Part shown: positions 1 to 9,287 of the stretch, piece after piece | How positions within the stretch are numbered: the stretch's first letter is position 1 | How the letters are laid out: each line of letters starts with the position of its first letter | NCBI RefSeq assembly: GCF_014212355.1 | Contig: NZ_JACKXD010000002.1 | Location: forward strand, 62,001-126,000 | Direction of reading: 5' to 3' | DNA from: Halobellus ruber | GTDB taxonomy: Archaea > Halobacteriota > Halobacteria > Halobacteriales > Haloferacaceae | DNA length: 64,000 nt | The notes under the pieces: model-generated | What the model was told of the DNA's origin: nothing | Databases searched by the model: none | What the model saw: the letters and a program-made list of their open reading frames with translations, nothing else | Program-made: the position numbers and the translations under genes

Positions 1-538
1 CCTGCGTGCGGTAGAGCGGCCCGTAGCTGAACACCGTATCCGCCAGCAGGAACGACGCGACCCCGATCATCGCGATGAACCCCGCGGCGTTCACGAACAG
101 CCACGGCTGGTGGGCGTAGGTCACTGTCGCCAGCCCGAAGACGGGCTCGATCCGGTAGTTGGTCCAGGCGATCCCGTGGATCGGGTTGGTGACGACAACG
201 ACCGTGTGGAGGATCTGTAGCCCGACGACCGCCCCCATCGCCTTCGAGCGCAGTAGCTCGCTCCGGCCGGTGTACTCCAGGGCAAAGGCGAGGAAGAACA
301 CGCCGATGAAGTTGATCGCGAGCCAGATCGGCACCTCGAAGGCGTACCTGAGCGTCGGATCGAAGACGAACAGCGCGACGCCGTAGGCGAGCGCCCACAG
401 CGCTTCACACCCGATCGTCGCGATGAAGAAGCGCCCGCCGAGCCGGTCCCGGTACGGCCAGAGGTACCCGATAAATCCGACCGAGACGATCCCGGACGCG
501 ATCGAGGCGGCGGCGAGCCACGGGATCGACTGAAACAC
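1..538 (-). CDS. Sensor histidine kinase-type 7TM N-terminus (partial)
   Basis: Only the first ~180 residues are in the window; the gene continues beyond the left edge. The visible part is a run of hydrophobic helices (W-L-A-A-A-S-I-A-S near the start, then W-A-L-A-Y-G-V-A-L-F) ending in Y-G-P-L-Y-R-T-Q, the layout of the multi-helix N-terminal sensor module of haloarchaeal histidine kinases and related regulators. GTG at 538 is taken as start because an in-frame TGA lies 10 codons upstream (566-568) with no ATG between. The output domain (kinase or HTH) is outside the window, so the final function is inferred. Confidence 0.7.
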   Translation of the reverse strand, partial: MFQSIPWLAAASIASGIVSVGFIGYLWPYRDRLGGRFFIATIGCEALWALAYGVALFVFDPTLRYAFEVPIWLAINFIGVFFLAFALEYTGRSELLRSKAMGAVVGLQILHTVVVVTNPIHGIAWTNYRIEPVFGLATVTYAHQPWLFVNAAGFIAMIGVASFLLADTVFSYGPLYRTQ

Positions 539-611
539 GGGTGTCCGGGGAAAAGCCCCTCGCCGTCAAAAAACTCCGGTAAGGCGGCACGTCCCCGCGC
601 AGTACCGCAGG

Positions 612-1766
612 TCAGCCGCCGTCGACGGTCGCTTCGGGGGTCACAGTGTCGTCGCGGACGAACCTGACCTTCGCCTCGCTGTCGAGGACGACGGTGACGC
701 TCCCGGCCTCGGCGGGCACCGCGAACACCGTCCAGACCTCGCGGCTGTCGCCCGGCGCGAACAGCCCGGCGCTCGGGAAGCCGGTCACGCCGTCCAGGGG
801 CTGGTGGCCGTACCGCGTCCCCGCGACGTCGGCCGCCAGCGCGGACTGTTCGAGCTGGACCGGCTCGTCGCCGCCGTTCGTCACGTTCATCCTGACGAGG
901 ACGAACGTCTTGCCCTCCGGGGCGTCGTAGGTCGTCCCGTTGACCGCGATCGAGTCGGTCGCCCGCGCGTTCCACCTGACGTCGACGGTGGCGTTCGCCG
1001 CGTCCGCCGTCGAGACTGCCGACACCTCGGGGCCGGCGTCGCCGCCGCCCGAGACCGGACCGGCGCCCCCGAGCCCGACCGCCGGGCCCACCGTCGCGCC
1101 GAGGACGAACGCCACTATCAGCGTGATCGCGATCGCGATTGCCGGCACCGGCCGCGCGGCGTACTTCCGGGCGCCGGCGAGGATACCCAACCCGTCGGGC
1201 GACGGCGACGACGGCGCGGGGTCGTCGGCCGGCGACGACCCGCCGGACCCGGCGTGCGTGTCGGTCCCGCCGACCGGAAGCAGCCCGTACACCGCGGCGC
1301 CGAGTTTCGCGGGCGAGGGGACGCCGGAGACGATCGATGCCGGGATGGGGACGCCGAGGTCGCGGAGCCGGCCGACCATCCCGCCGGCCCCGGTGAAGCG
1401 GGCCAGTACCTCCTCCAGGTCGCCCTCCGCGACGGTATCGGCGAGCGTCGACCGGTCGAGGAGGTGGACGCCGCGCTCGGCGGCCACCCGCTCTGCGCCC
1501 TCGGCGAACGCCCCCTGGGTCGCCACGACCGCGACGTCGATCCCCTTCGTCCGGCAGAACTGCACGAACTGCTTCAGGTGGCGTTCCGTCACCGTCGCGG
1601 TCGTCGTCGGGAAGGCGTAGATGACGCCGCGCTTCCCGTCCGGCCGCTTTCCGGTCACGAAGTACGTCTCGTCGGAGCGCTCCCGGACCGAGGTCTGCCA
1701 CCCGCGTTCGTCCCACAGCGCCGACAGGAACGCCACGAAATCCTCGGGGTCGAGTTCGGGGATCAC
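612..1766 (-). CDS. Degenerate Mrr-fold protein with one TM helix and DUF4352-like domain
   Basis: 384 aa. Residues 1-115 resemble the restriction-endonuclease-like (Mrr) fold: an EDFVAFL-type first helix, a W-E-R-G-W strand and a later V-A-V-V-A-T-Q-G strand. The usual E-x-K pair is not visible (the equivalent strand reads G-V-I-Y-A-F-P), so nuclease activity is doubtful. A TM helix (A-I-A-I-A-I-T-L-I-V-A-F-V-L-G) sits near residues 205-225. The C-terminal ~130 residues form an Ig-like DUF4352-type domain (F-V-L-V-R-M-N-V-T-N) predicted outside the cell. It follows the surface protein gene with a 4-bp ATGA overlap, so the two are likely co-translated. Confidence 0.65.
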   Translation of the reverse strand: MIPELDPEDFVAFLSALWDERGWQTSVRERSDETYFVTGKRPDGKRGVIYAFPTTTATVTERHLKQFVQFCRTKGIDVAVVATQGAFAEGAERVAAERGVHLLDRSTLADTVAEGDLEEVLARFTGAGGMVGRLRDLGVPIPASIVSGVPSPAKLGAAVYGLLPVGGTDTHAGSGGSSPADDPAPSSPSPDGLGILAGARKYAARPVPAIAIAITLIVAFVLGATVGPAVGLGGAGPVSGGGDAGPEVSAVSTADAANATVDVRWNARATDSIAVNGTTYDAPEGKTFVLVRMNVTNGGDEPVQLEQSALAADVAGTRYGHQPLDGVTGFPSAGLFAPGDSREVWTVFAVPAEAGSVTVVLDSEAKVRFVRDDTVTPEATVDGG

Positions 1767-3565
1767 GACGACTCACCCCGCCGTGCGAACAGCGCGGCAG
1801 CGGCGAGAAGCGCCACGACGGCGACAGCCGGCGACAGCGGCAGGGTGGACTGTGTCGCCCCCGACGGCGGCAGCGGCGTCCGGGTCGCAACGGGGTAGGG
1901 GGTCGCTGTCGGTGTCCGCGTCGCGGTCGCGGTGGCAGTCGCGGTCGTCTCCGTTGCGGCGGGCGTTTCAGTCGGCTCCGGCGGGAAGTCAACGACCGCG
2001 GAGTCGTTCACGACCGCGCCGCCGTTCGGGGTGTACGCCGGCGCGCCGGGGTTGTACGACCCGTCGGCGGCGGCATAGACGAGTTCGGCGCGGAGCCGCT
2101 GGGTCTCGAACAGCGGCGTCCCGAGTTCGGCGGTCATCGCGGTGTGCCGCCCCGGCTCCAGGTAGTCGGACCTGCCGACGACCTCGCCGCCGTCGTCGAC
2201 CAGCCGAACGAACCCGCCCTCGGGGAGTTCCGCGCGGGTCACCTCGACGGTGGTGCCGTTTGCGGTCTGGTTCTGGAACTCGACGCTCGGGTCGGGGGCG
2301 ACGAGGCGGACCTCCTGTCGCGTCTCCGCGAAGTGCTCGCGGACCCACAGCGTGGCGTTCGTCCCCCGGGAGGCCTCGCCGAGGTCGACCGTCGCCTCGA
2401 AACTGCCGTCCTCCCTGACGGTCGTGTCGCTGATGAGGAGGAACGCGTCCGGATCGGCCGACCGGAGCCGGACTTCGAGTTCGGTGTTGGGCGCGCGGTT
2501 CGTCCGCCCCTCGACGACGTACGTGTCGTTGTCCCACGGGTAGACGGTGGCGTCGTCGGCCGGCGACAGCGACACCGACTGCCGGCGGAGGTCGAAGGTC
2601 GTCGTCGCGAGCGTGGTGTCCGCCCCGACGAACCCGCTTTCGTCGGTCAGCGACAGCGCCGCCCGGTATCGGTTCCGGGCGTCGATGTTCTCCAACTCGA
2701 CGCCGCTGGTGTTCCAGAGGACGTAGAACGCGTCGTCTTCGAGGTTCGGCAGCACGGTCACGTTCGCGGTGTCGGTGGCGACGTACTCGCGGGGCTCGGT
2801 GTTCGGCCCCGGATCGGTCTGCGTGAAGTTCACTTTGAGGCCGTTCGCGGCGGCGCTGCCCGTCAGATCGGTGGTGTTGAGCGCGGTCTCCAGCCCGCTT
2901 TCCTCGAACCTGACGACGGCGTAGTCGCCGCGGGCGACGGTCGATCCCGCCGTCATCGTCCCGGTCAGCGGCCCCACGTTGGCGTCGCCCTCCTCGCCGC
3001 CGCCGACGTACTCGGCGGGGGTGAACGCCCCCGGCGCGCGGTTCGATTCGGCGGCGTACTCCCCCCGGGGCTCGACGGTGAGCGTCCCGATGTCGTACTC
3101 CACGCCGTCGATCTCCACCCGCATCAGGTAGTCGGCGGGCTGCATCGGCTCCTCGAGGGGTTCGGAGTGCAGCGTCGCGCTCCCGCCCTCGATGAACTCC
3201 CCGGGGTCCGCGGCGGTGGTCCGGCGGGTGTCGAGAACGACCTCGGTGGTGCCGCTGCCGCCCACCGACACGGTGACCTCGAAGCCGTTGTCGTCGCTCC
3301 CGATCGTCACGTTCGCGGGGTCGGAGTGGCTGACCGCGATCGTCACCTCGTCGCCGCGCGTAACGGTCACGTTCCCCGGGAACGACGCCGAGGCGTCGTC
3401 GTCGGCCTGGGCGTAGACCCCGTCGCCGCCGAGGTCGGCCGCCGCGTGATCGGACGCGGACCCGCCGGACGCCGAGACGGGCGTCACGCCGCCGACGAGG
3501 AGGGACAGCGTCACGGCGAACGCGAGGAGCAGGGACACGTGAGACATCGTCTGTACCGTGATCAC
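1763..3565 (-). CDS. Secreted BGTF-like surface protein with C-terminal TM anchor
   Basis: 600 aa. The signal peptide is clear (L-L-L-A-F-A-V-T-L-S-L-L-V-G-G). Mature segments rich in N-x-T/S sequons and beta-strand patterns follow, then a Thr/Pro/Ala linker (~535-565) and a final TM helix with R-R-G (V-A-V-V-A-L-L-A-A-A-A-L-F-A-R-R). This is the layout of haloarchaeal S-layer-like proteins with BGTF-type surface domains. Role: cell-surface protein, possibly glycosylated; the partner is unknown. ATG at 3565 or ATG at 3547 (seven codons in, directly before the signal helix) could be the start. The downstream gene overlaps its stop. Confidence 0.75.
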   Translation of the reverse strand: MITVQTMSHVSLLLAFAVTLSLLVGGVTPVSASGGSASDHAAADLGGDGVYAQADDDASASFPGNVTVTRGDEVTIAVSHSDPANVTIGSDDNGFEVTVSVGGSGTTEVVLDTRRTTAADPGEFIEGGSATLHSEPLEEPMQPADYLMRVEIDGVEYDIGTLTVEPRGEYAAESNRAPGAFTPAEYVGGGEEGDANVGPLTGTMTAGSTVARGDYAVVRFEESGLETALNTTDLTGSAAANGLKVNFTQTDPGPNTEPREYVATDTANVTVLPNLEDDAFYVLWNTSGVELENIDARNRYRAALSLTDESGFVGADTTLATTTFDLRRQSVSLSPADDATVYPWDNDTYVVEGRTNRAPNTELEVRLRSADPDAFLLISDTTVREDGSFEATVDLGEASRGTNATLWVREHFAETRQEVRLVAPDPSVEFQNQTANGTTVEVTRAELPEGGFVRLVDDGGEVVGRSDYLEPGRHTAMTAELGTPLFETQRLRAELVYAAADGSYNPGAPAYTPNGGAVVNDSAVVDFPPEPTETPAATETTATATATATRTPTATPYPVATRTPLPPSGATQSTLPLSPAVAVVALLAAAALFARRGESS

Positions 3566-3685
3566 CGGATTCTACCGGGCACCTCCAATAAAACGCTACG
3601 GTCGAAGCATCAGAAGTGATAACCGAACGTCCCCGACAGCGACCACGCGCGGACGGCGTCGGTGGCCCCCGCGACTCTTCGCCCG

Positions 3686-4039
3686 TCAGATGAGGTTCGG
3701 AAACACGGCCGTCGCGAGGAGCGCGATGGTGGCCAACACGCCGAGCAGGACGAACAGCACGTTCTCCGCTCGGGGGGTCTCCGGCTCGATCGGCTCGGGC
3801 TCCCGGAACGGCCCCGAACCGTCCGCCGGTCGGTCCTCGCCGTCCTCGGGGTCTGAGGCGTTCGCCAGACGGGGTTCCGTCCGGCGCCGGGTCTCGGCAG
3901 CGTGGTCGTCCCGGTCCGCTTGCCCCCCGCTTGCGGGGTCGTCCGCGTCAGCGCCGCCGTCGATCGACGCGTCCGGACCGGTCGAGGCGTCCGAATCGGC
4001 CGACGCGTCCGGGTCGGGTGGGGCGTCCGGATCCGTCAT
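3686..4039 (-). CDS. Small acidic protein with C-terminal TM helix
   Basis: 117 aa from ATG 4039; an ATG 7 codons further upstream is possible. Residues 1-85 are a low-complexity Asp/Ala/Ser/Pro tract, then a P-E-T-P-R-A-E-N motif leads directly into one TM helix (V-L-F-V-L-L-G-V-L-A-T-I-A-L-L) that ends the protein. It lies 55 bp downstream of pyk on the same strand and is probably its operon partner. It resembles DUF7312-type haloarchaeal proteins; no function is known to me. Confidence 0.6.
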   Translation of the reverse strand: MTDPDAPPDPDASADSDASTGPDASIDGGADADDPASGGQADRDDHAAETRRRTEPRLANASDPEDGEDRPADGSGPFREPEPIEPETPRAENVLFVLLGVLATIALLATAVFPNLI

Positions 4040-4094
4040 CGGATGTGCTACCGTCGCCACCGAGAAATGCCTGCCGGCTCGACGCGGCCGCGCG

Positions 4095-5861
4095 TCACCA
4101 CCCTGCCGGCTCCCGCCGGCGGTGTTTGATCAGATCCCCCTCGTAGACGACGCCCCGTTCGGCGTGGAGGGTCACTGTCGCCCCCGGCGAGAGCCGCTCT
4201 AAGATGGGTGCCCCCGAGATCATCGGGATGTCGAGTTCGCGGGCGACTAACGCCGGATAGCCGGTCATCCCCGGTCGGGCGTCGACGATCCCGGCGACCT
4301 TCGAGGTGTCGCCGTCGAACTCCCCGTCGAAGGTCGCCGGCAGCGACAGGATCGCGCCCTCCGGCACCGCCGAGAGGTCGCCGTCCGCGGAGATGGCGAG
4401 CGGGCCGGCGACGCGGCCGCCGACGACCTTCCGGCCCGTCGCGACCGCCTCCGCGGCGACGTGGAGCTTCAGCATGTTCGTGGTGTTCGTGCCTTCGAGT
4501 TCGGTCATCATCCCCGAGAGTACCACGAGCGTGTCCCCGGAGGCGGCGACGCCGGCGTCGAGTGCGGCGTCGACTGCGTCGTCCATCATCCGGTCGATGT
4601 CCTCGCGGTACGCGGAGTATTTGGGGTAGATCCCCCACGACAGCGCGAGTTGGCGGCGGATACGGTCGTCGGGGGTGGTCGCCACGACCGGCACGCCGGG
4701 GCGGAACTTCGCGGTCTTCCGCGCGGTGTAGCCCGACTCCGAGGCCGCCACGATGGCGCTCGCACCGACATCGCGTGCCAGGTACCGGGCCGACCGCGCC
4801 AGCGCCTCGGTCCGGGACTCCTCGTCTGCGGTGGGGATCCGCGCCTCCCGACTCTCGTCGGACTCGGCGCTGGCCTCGATCTGTCGGACGATCCGGTCCA
4901 TCGTCTCCACCACCCGGACGGGGTCGTCGCCGATCGCAGTCTCCCCCGAGAGCATCACCGCGTCGGTGCCGTCCAGCACCGCGTTCGCGACGTCGGACGC
5001 CTCCGCCCGCGTGGGTCGCCGCGCGGAGACCATCGAGTCCAGCATCTCGGTCGCGGTGATGACCGGCGTCCCGGTGGCGTGACACTTCCGGATGATCCGC
5101 TTCTGGATGATCGGGACGTCCTCTAAGGGCATCTCGACGCCGAGGTCGCCGCGGGCGACCATCACGCCGTAGGCGGCCTCGATGATCTCGTCTAAGTTCT
5201 CGACGGCGCCCGCCCGCTCGATCTTGGCGATCACCGGGATGTCGGCCCCGCGGTCGTCGAGAGCGTCGCTGACGGTGTAGACGTCGGCCGCCGACCGCAC
5301 GAACGACGCCGCCACGAAGTCGGCCTCGGTCTCGGCGGCCAGCGACAGTTCCCGTTCGTCGCTCTCGGTGATCAGGTCGACGTCGAGGTCGACCCCCGGG
5401 AGGTTCACCCCCTTCCGGCCGCCGAGCCGCCCGCCGGAGTCGACCCGCGCGACCACGGTGTCGCCGTCGACCCGGCGGACCGTGGCCTCGATCCGGCCGT
5501 CGTCCAGCAGAACCCGGTCGCCGGGCTCGGCAGCGGCGATGGAGTACGACAGCCCGACCGTCTCGGGGGTTGCGTCCTCGCCCGCGACAAAGCGGACCTC
5601 GCTGTCGGTCGCCAACTCGACGGGTTCCGACAGCGGCGCGGTCCTGACCTCCGGCCCCTGGAGATCCACCATCGCGGCGAGCGGATCGTCGATCGCCCCG
5701 TCGACCGCCCGGATGCGGTCGATCACCGCCCGGCGGTCCTCGGGCGTCCCGTGGCTGGCGTTGAGCCGCGCGACGCTCATCCCCGCCTCGGCGAGCGACC
5801 TGATCGTCGACTCGTCGTCCGAGGCGGGCCCGAGGGTACAGACGATCTTCGCTCTACGCAT
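4095..5861 (-). CDS. pyk: Pyruvate kinase with C-terminal PEP-utiliser mobile domain
   Basis: 588 aa; catalyses PEP + ADP to pyruvate + ATP, the last glycolytic step, in the cytosol. Start MRRAKIVCTLGPAS is the family's canonical N-terminus. The barrel carries M-V-D-L-Q-G-P-E-V-R-T, the catalytic M-V-A-R-G-D-L-G-V-E and A-T-E-M-L-D-S-M ... R-P-T-R-A-E-A-S-D-V-A-N-A. Residues ~490-580 add a PEP-utilising mobile-domain module, as in Bacillus pyruvate kinases. Where PpsA-type domains have T-S-H-A-A with the phosphorylated His, this one reads T-G-Y-P-A, so it cannot carry phosphate. It is followed by the gene for ppsA's reverse step in the same orientation but with its own ~98 bp upstream spacer. 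Confidence 0.96.
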   Translation of the reverse strand: MRRAKIVCTLGPASDDESTIRSLAEAGMSVARLNASHGTPEDRRAVIDRIRAVDGAIDDPLAAMVDLQGPEVRTAPLSEPVELATDSEVRFVAGEDATPETVGLSYSIAAAEPGDRVLLDDGRIEATVRRVDGDTVVARVDSGGRLGGRKGVNLPGVDLDVDLITESDERELSLAAETEADFVAASFVRSAADVYTVSDALDDRGADIPVIAKIERAGAVENLDEIIEAAYGVMVARGDLGVEMPLEDVPIIQKRIIRKCHATGTPVITATEMLDSMVSARRPTRAEASDVANAVLDGTDAVMLSGETAIGDDPVRVVETMDRIVRQIEASAESDESREARIPTADEESRTEALARSARYLARDVGASAIVAASESGYTARKTAKFRPGVPVVATTPDDRIRRQLALSWGIYPKYSAYREDIDRMMDDAVDAALDAGVAASGDTLVVLSGMMTELEGTNTTNMLKLHVAAEAVATGRKVVGGRVAGPLAISADGDLSAVPEGAILSLPATFDGEFDGDTSKVAGIVDARPGMTGYPALVARELDIPMISGAPILERLSPGATVTLHAERGVVYEGDLIKHRRREPAGW

Positions 5862-5959
5862 ACGCCGTCATACTCGGGACCGAGTTAAAAAGAAGCGGGA
5901 TCGGGCGGGAGCCGACGCGTCGGACCGGGGGCGGCTCGTCGGCGCGGCCGACGTGCCGG

Positions 5960-8269
5960 CTATCGCACCGAATCCAGGATGAGCCGCTGTTCGACCCGTT
6001 TGACCTCGTGTTGGACGTCGCGGACGGCGTCGATGTTCGCCGAGATCGACGAGACCCCCTCCTCGACGAGGAACTGGACCATCCGCGGCTTCGAGGCGGC
6101 CTGTCCGCAGATGCTCGTTTTCACGTCGTGGTCGCGGCAGGTCTCGATCACGTTCCCGATGAGTTTCAGGACCGCAGGGTGGAGTTCGTCGAAGCGACCG
6201 GCGACCCGCTCGTTGTTCCGGTCGACCGCGAGGGTGTACTGGGTGAGGTCGTTGGTGCCGAAGGAGACGAAGTCGACGCCCTCCTCGGCCATCGACTCCA
6301 CTTCCAGCGCCGAGGCGGGGGTCTCCACCATCACGCCCCACTCCCGTTTCTCCGGGTCGACGCCGGCCTCCCGCAGGAGGTCGCGGGCGCGGGCGACGTC
6401 CTGGGCGTCGTTGACGAGTGGGAACATGATCTCGACGTTGTCGTACCCCATCTCGAAGATCCGCCGGAACGCCTCGAGTTCGTGGGCAAACAGGTCGGGG
6501 TTGTCCAGCGACCGCCGGATGCCGCGGTAGCCGAGCATCGGGTTGTGTTCCCGCGGTTCGTCGTCGCCGCCCTCCAGTTGGCGGAACTCGTCGGTCGGGG
6601 CGTCGAGCGTTCGGACCCGGACGGGTCGGGGGTAGAACTCGTCGGCGGCGGTCCGGATGCCGTCGACGAGTTCGTCGACGTACGCCCGCTCGCCGTTCTC
6701 GGCGATGTACCGGGTCGGGGTCTTGCCCAGCGAGAGGACCATATGTTCGGTCCGGAGGAGCCCGACCCCGTCGGCGCCGGTTGCGGCGGCGCGTTCGGCC
6801 GCCTCCGGGATCGACACGTTGACCTTCACCTCGGTGGCGGTCATCGGCTTCACCGGCGTCGTCGGCCGGGCGTCCTCGACGGGTTCGTGCTGCTCCTCCT
6901 CGGCTTCGATGCCCTCCCGGACGGTGCCCTTGTCGCCGTCGATGGTGATCGGCTGGCCGTCCTCGAGTTCGCGCGTCGCCGACCCGGTGCCGACCACCGC
7001 GGGGACGCCGAGTTCCCGGGAGATGATCGCGGCGTGGGAGGTCATCCCCCCCTCGTCGGTGACGATCCCCGCCGCGCGTTTCATCGCCGGCACCATATCC
7101 GGCATCGTCATCTCGGTCACGATGATGTCGCCGTCGCCGACCTGGTCCAGGTGGTCGAGTTTGGTGATGATCCGAGCCTCGCCCGAGGCGATCCCCGGGC
7201 TCGACCCGAGCCCGCGGAGGAGGACCTCCCCGGACTCGGCGGCGTCCGCCTCCGACTCGACCGCTGTGCCGCCGTTGACGGCCGCCTCCGGCTCCCCGGC
7301 GTCGACGTCGACGTCGATCCCGTCGTCGCCGATCGTCGTGATCGGGCGGGACTGCAGCATGTATATCTCGCCGTCGTACACCGCCCACTCGACGTCCTGG
7401 GGGGCGTCGTAGTGCTCCTCGACCCGCCGGCCGAGCCTCGCGAGCTCCGCGATCTCGTCGTCGGAGAGCACCCGTTTGCTCCGTTTCCCGTCGGGTACCG
7501 GCCGTTCGACGGTCTCGCCGGTCTCCTCGTCTTTCAGCATCATCACCTTCTTGTCGGCGACGGTGATGGTCTCGGCCTCACCGGTCTCCTTGTCGACGAC
7601 GTAGTTGTCGGGGGAGACGCTGCCGGAGACGACCGCCTCGCCAAGCCCCCACGCCGCCTCGATGATGATCCGGGGATCGCCGGTCGAGGGGTGGGAGGTG
7701 AACAGCACGCCGGACTTCTCGGCGGGGACCATCTCCTGGACGACGACCGCGATGTCGACCTCGTCGTGGGGGAAGCCCTGGCGGTTGCGGTAGTAGATCG
7801 CCCGCTGGGAGAACAGCGACGCCCAACACTCCTTGACGCGCTCGATCAGGTCCTCGGCCCGGATGTTCAGGAACGTCTCCTGTTGGCCCGCGAAGGAGGC
7901 GTCGGGGAGGTCCTCGGCGGTCGCCGACGAGCGGACCGCAACGAACCGCTCGCCGTCGCCGAGGCCCCGGTAGGCTGAGAGGATCCCCTCGCGGACGTCG
8001 TCGGGGACCGGGGTCTCCATAATGAGTTCGTGGGCCCGTTCGTGTGCGTCACGGAGCGCTTCGGTGTCCTCGTGGTCGACGTCGACAGCCGAAAACAGCT
8101 CCTCGTCGATGCCCGCGTTCTCGATGAACTCCCGGTACGTCCCGGCGGTCACGACGAACCCCGAGGGGACGGGCAGCCCGGCCGCGGTGAGTTCGCCCAA
8201 CGACGCGGCCTTGCCGCCGACGCCGTCGACGTCGGTCGACCGAACGTCCTCCAGCCAAGCTACAGCCAT
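5960..8269 (-). CDS. ppsA: Phosphoenolpyruvate synthase
   Basis: 769 aa; ATP + pyruvate + water to PEP + AMP + Pi, the gluconeogenic counterpart of pyk. Three domains are visible: ATP-grasp N-domain (about 15-330, A-V-R-S-S-A-T-A-E-D), mobile phosphohistidine domain (about 385-460, G-G-M-T-S-H-A-A with His412) and PEP/pyruvate barrel (about 490-765) ending in S-I-C-G-Q-A-A-S and S-A-N-I-D-A. ATG at 8269 (MAVAWLEDV) is chosen over an in-frame ATG 35 codons upstream because only the former matches the family's start. The divergent 8270-8399 spacer holds its promoter and that of the J-domain gene. Confidence 0.95.
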   Translation of the reverse strand: MAVAWLEDVRSTDVDGVGGKAASLGELTAAGLPVPSGFVVTAGTYREFIENAGIDEELFSAVDVDHEDTEALRDAHERAHELIMETPVPDDVREGILSAYRGLGDGERFVAVRSSATAEDLPDASFAGQQETFLNIRAEDLIERVKECWASLFSQRAIYYRNRQGFPHDEVDIAVVVQEMVPAEKSGVLFTSHPSTGDPRIIIEAAWGLGEAVVSGSVSPDNYVVDKETGEAETITVADKKVMMLKDEETGETVERPVPDGKRSKRVLSDDEIAELARLGRRVEEHYDAPQDVEWAVYDGEIYMLQSRPITTIGDDGIDVDVDAGEPEAAVNGGTAVESEADAAESGEVLLRGLGSSPGIASGEARIITKLDHLDQVGDGDIIVTEMTMPDMVPAMKRAAGIVTDEGGMTSHAAIISRELGVPAVVGTGSATRELEDGQPITIDGDKGTVREGIEAEEEQHEPVEDARPTTPVKPMTATEVKVNVSIPEAAERAAATGADGVGLLRTEHMVLSLGKTPTRYIAENGERAYVDELVDGIRTAADEFYPRPVRVRTLDAPTDEFRQLEGGDDEPREHNPMLGYRGIRRSLDNPDLFAHELEAFRRIFEMGYDNVEIMFPLVNDAQDVARARDLLREAGVDPEKREWGVMVETPASALEVESMAEEGVDFVSFGTNDLTQYTLAVDRNNERVAGRFDELHPAVLKLIGNVIETCRDHDVKTSICGQAASKPRMVQFLVEEGVSSISANIDAVRDVQHEVKRVEQRLILDSVR

Positions 8270-8399
8270 TAGCGTGTGTGTTTCCGCGGAATGGACTAAA
8301 GTACGTTTCGGAGCGTGCAGCCCCGCATAAAAGCTACTCGAACCCGAGTATCCGCCCGCCGGCGAGAAATTCATTAGTGGCGCACCCGTTCCGGCGAAC

Positions 8400-9002
8400 G
8401 TGCATCAGGAGTGGTTGTCGGTGTTGCCGCCGTGGCTCGTGTTGGGGCTCGTCGGCGGCGGCCTCGCTTCCATATTCGTCGCCGGGGTGTTCCTGCTCGG
8501 CGGGCGGCTGTTCCCCGACGAGCCGACCCCGTCGGGCCACCGGGTCGACGGGTCGGCCCGCCGCCGCGCGGAGATCCGGTCGTACCTCAGGGACATCTCC
8601 GAGCCGTTCGCGGAGGACCAGGAGGTCCACGGCCGGACGGTGGAGTTCTACCTCCCGGGCCGCGACGTGGCGCTCACCTTCGACGCGAAGGCGTACTTCG
8701 AGCTCGAGCGTGCGGGAACGTACACGGTTCTGTGTGAGTACGAGATGCCGGGCCACGCGCTGGGTCGCCGGCTGCCGTTCGACGTTCCGGAGGTCGACAC
8801 CGGCCCGGAGTTGGGCGGCAACGACCCGGTCGCCTCGGCGTTCGACCGGCTTGATCTCTCCCGGGACGCGACCGCCGAGGAGGTCCGGAACGCCTACCGC
8901 GACCGCGTGAAGCGGGTCCACCCGGACAACGGGGGCAGCCAGGCGGAGTTCAAACAGCTTCAAGAGGCGTACGCCACCGCGCGGGAACACGCCGCGGACT
9001 GA
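8400..9002 (+). CDS. Membrane-anchored J-domain (DnaJ-like) protein
   Basis: 200 aa. An N-terminal TM helix (about residues 11-35, W-L-V-L-G-L-V-G-G-G) is followed by a ~100-residue cytosolic domain of unknown fold. The C-terminal J domain (about 145-197) has the invariant HPD at 174-176 in V-H-P-D-N-G-G. J domains stimulate the ATPase of DnaK/Hsp70; tethering to the membrane suggests local recruitment of Hsp70. No Gly/Phe-rich or zinc region is present, so it is a type III J protein. Starts at ATG 8400, divergent from ppsA. Confidence 0.85.
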   Translation: MHQEWLSVLPPWLVLGLVGGGLASIFVAGVFLLGGRLFPDEPTPSGHRVDGSARRRAEIRSYLRDISEPFAEDQEVHGRTVEFYLPGRDVALTFDAKAYFELERAGTYTVLCEYEMPGHALGRRLPFDVPEVDTGPELGGNDPVASAFDRLDLSRDATAEEVRNAYRDRVKRVHPDNGGSQAEFKQLQEAYATAREHAAD

Positions 9003-9059
9003 GGCCCGCAGGTCGACCCGCTCGTGCCGACTGGGGCTACTCACTGTCTTTGCGACTGT

Positions 9060-9280
9060 TCACCCGACGTTCGCACACTCGACGATCGGATACCGTAACT
9101 CCTGACGCAACGTCGCTTCGTCCAGCCGTCGACTCGGCCCGAAGACGCTCACCGCTCCGTTAAGCGTCCCGTCGGAGCTAGCTGCACCGACCGCGGTCTA
9201 TCCTTCGAGCTCCTCTCCGAGATTCAGGCTGTACTGTCGCTCTTTCCACCCTTCGCGTTCAGCCTCGAGTTCACGCCGAT
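9060..9280 (-). pseudogene. IclR-type regulator, C-terminal remnant
   Basis: Read on the minus strand, one frame gives G-W-K-E-R-Q-Y-S-L-N-L-G-E-E-L-E-G, a TAG at 9198-9200, then T-A-V-G-A-A-S-S-D-G-T-L-N-G-A-V-S-V-F-G-P-S-R-R-L and E-C-A-N-V before a TGA at 9060-9062. This matches the end of the IclR effector-binding domain (hydrophobic gate, A-V-S-V-x-G-P, final E-A-A-N). The HTH and most of the effector domain are missing and the frame has an internal stop, so the gene is dead. It sits just downstream of the dehydrogenase gene, which it may once have regulated. Confidence 0.65.
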
Positions 9281-9287
9281 CGGGTTC

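Noticed and set aside
121-1992. Long Arg-rich open frame on the minus strand
   Set aside because: It is a frame shadow of the Mrr-fold and sensor genes: composition is Arg/Pro/Gly-rich and unlike haloarchaeal proteins, while the other frame gives coherent domains.
2144-3619. 491-codon open frame opposite the surface protein gene
   Set aside because: Shadow caused by high GC at third positions; no domain, no promoter, and the opposite strand has a signal peptide and TM anchor.
6008-7978. 656-codon frame opposite ppsA
   Set aside because: Antisense shadow of a well conserved enzyme.
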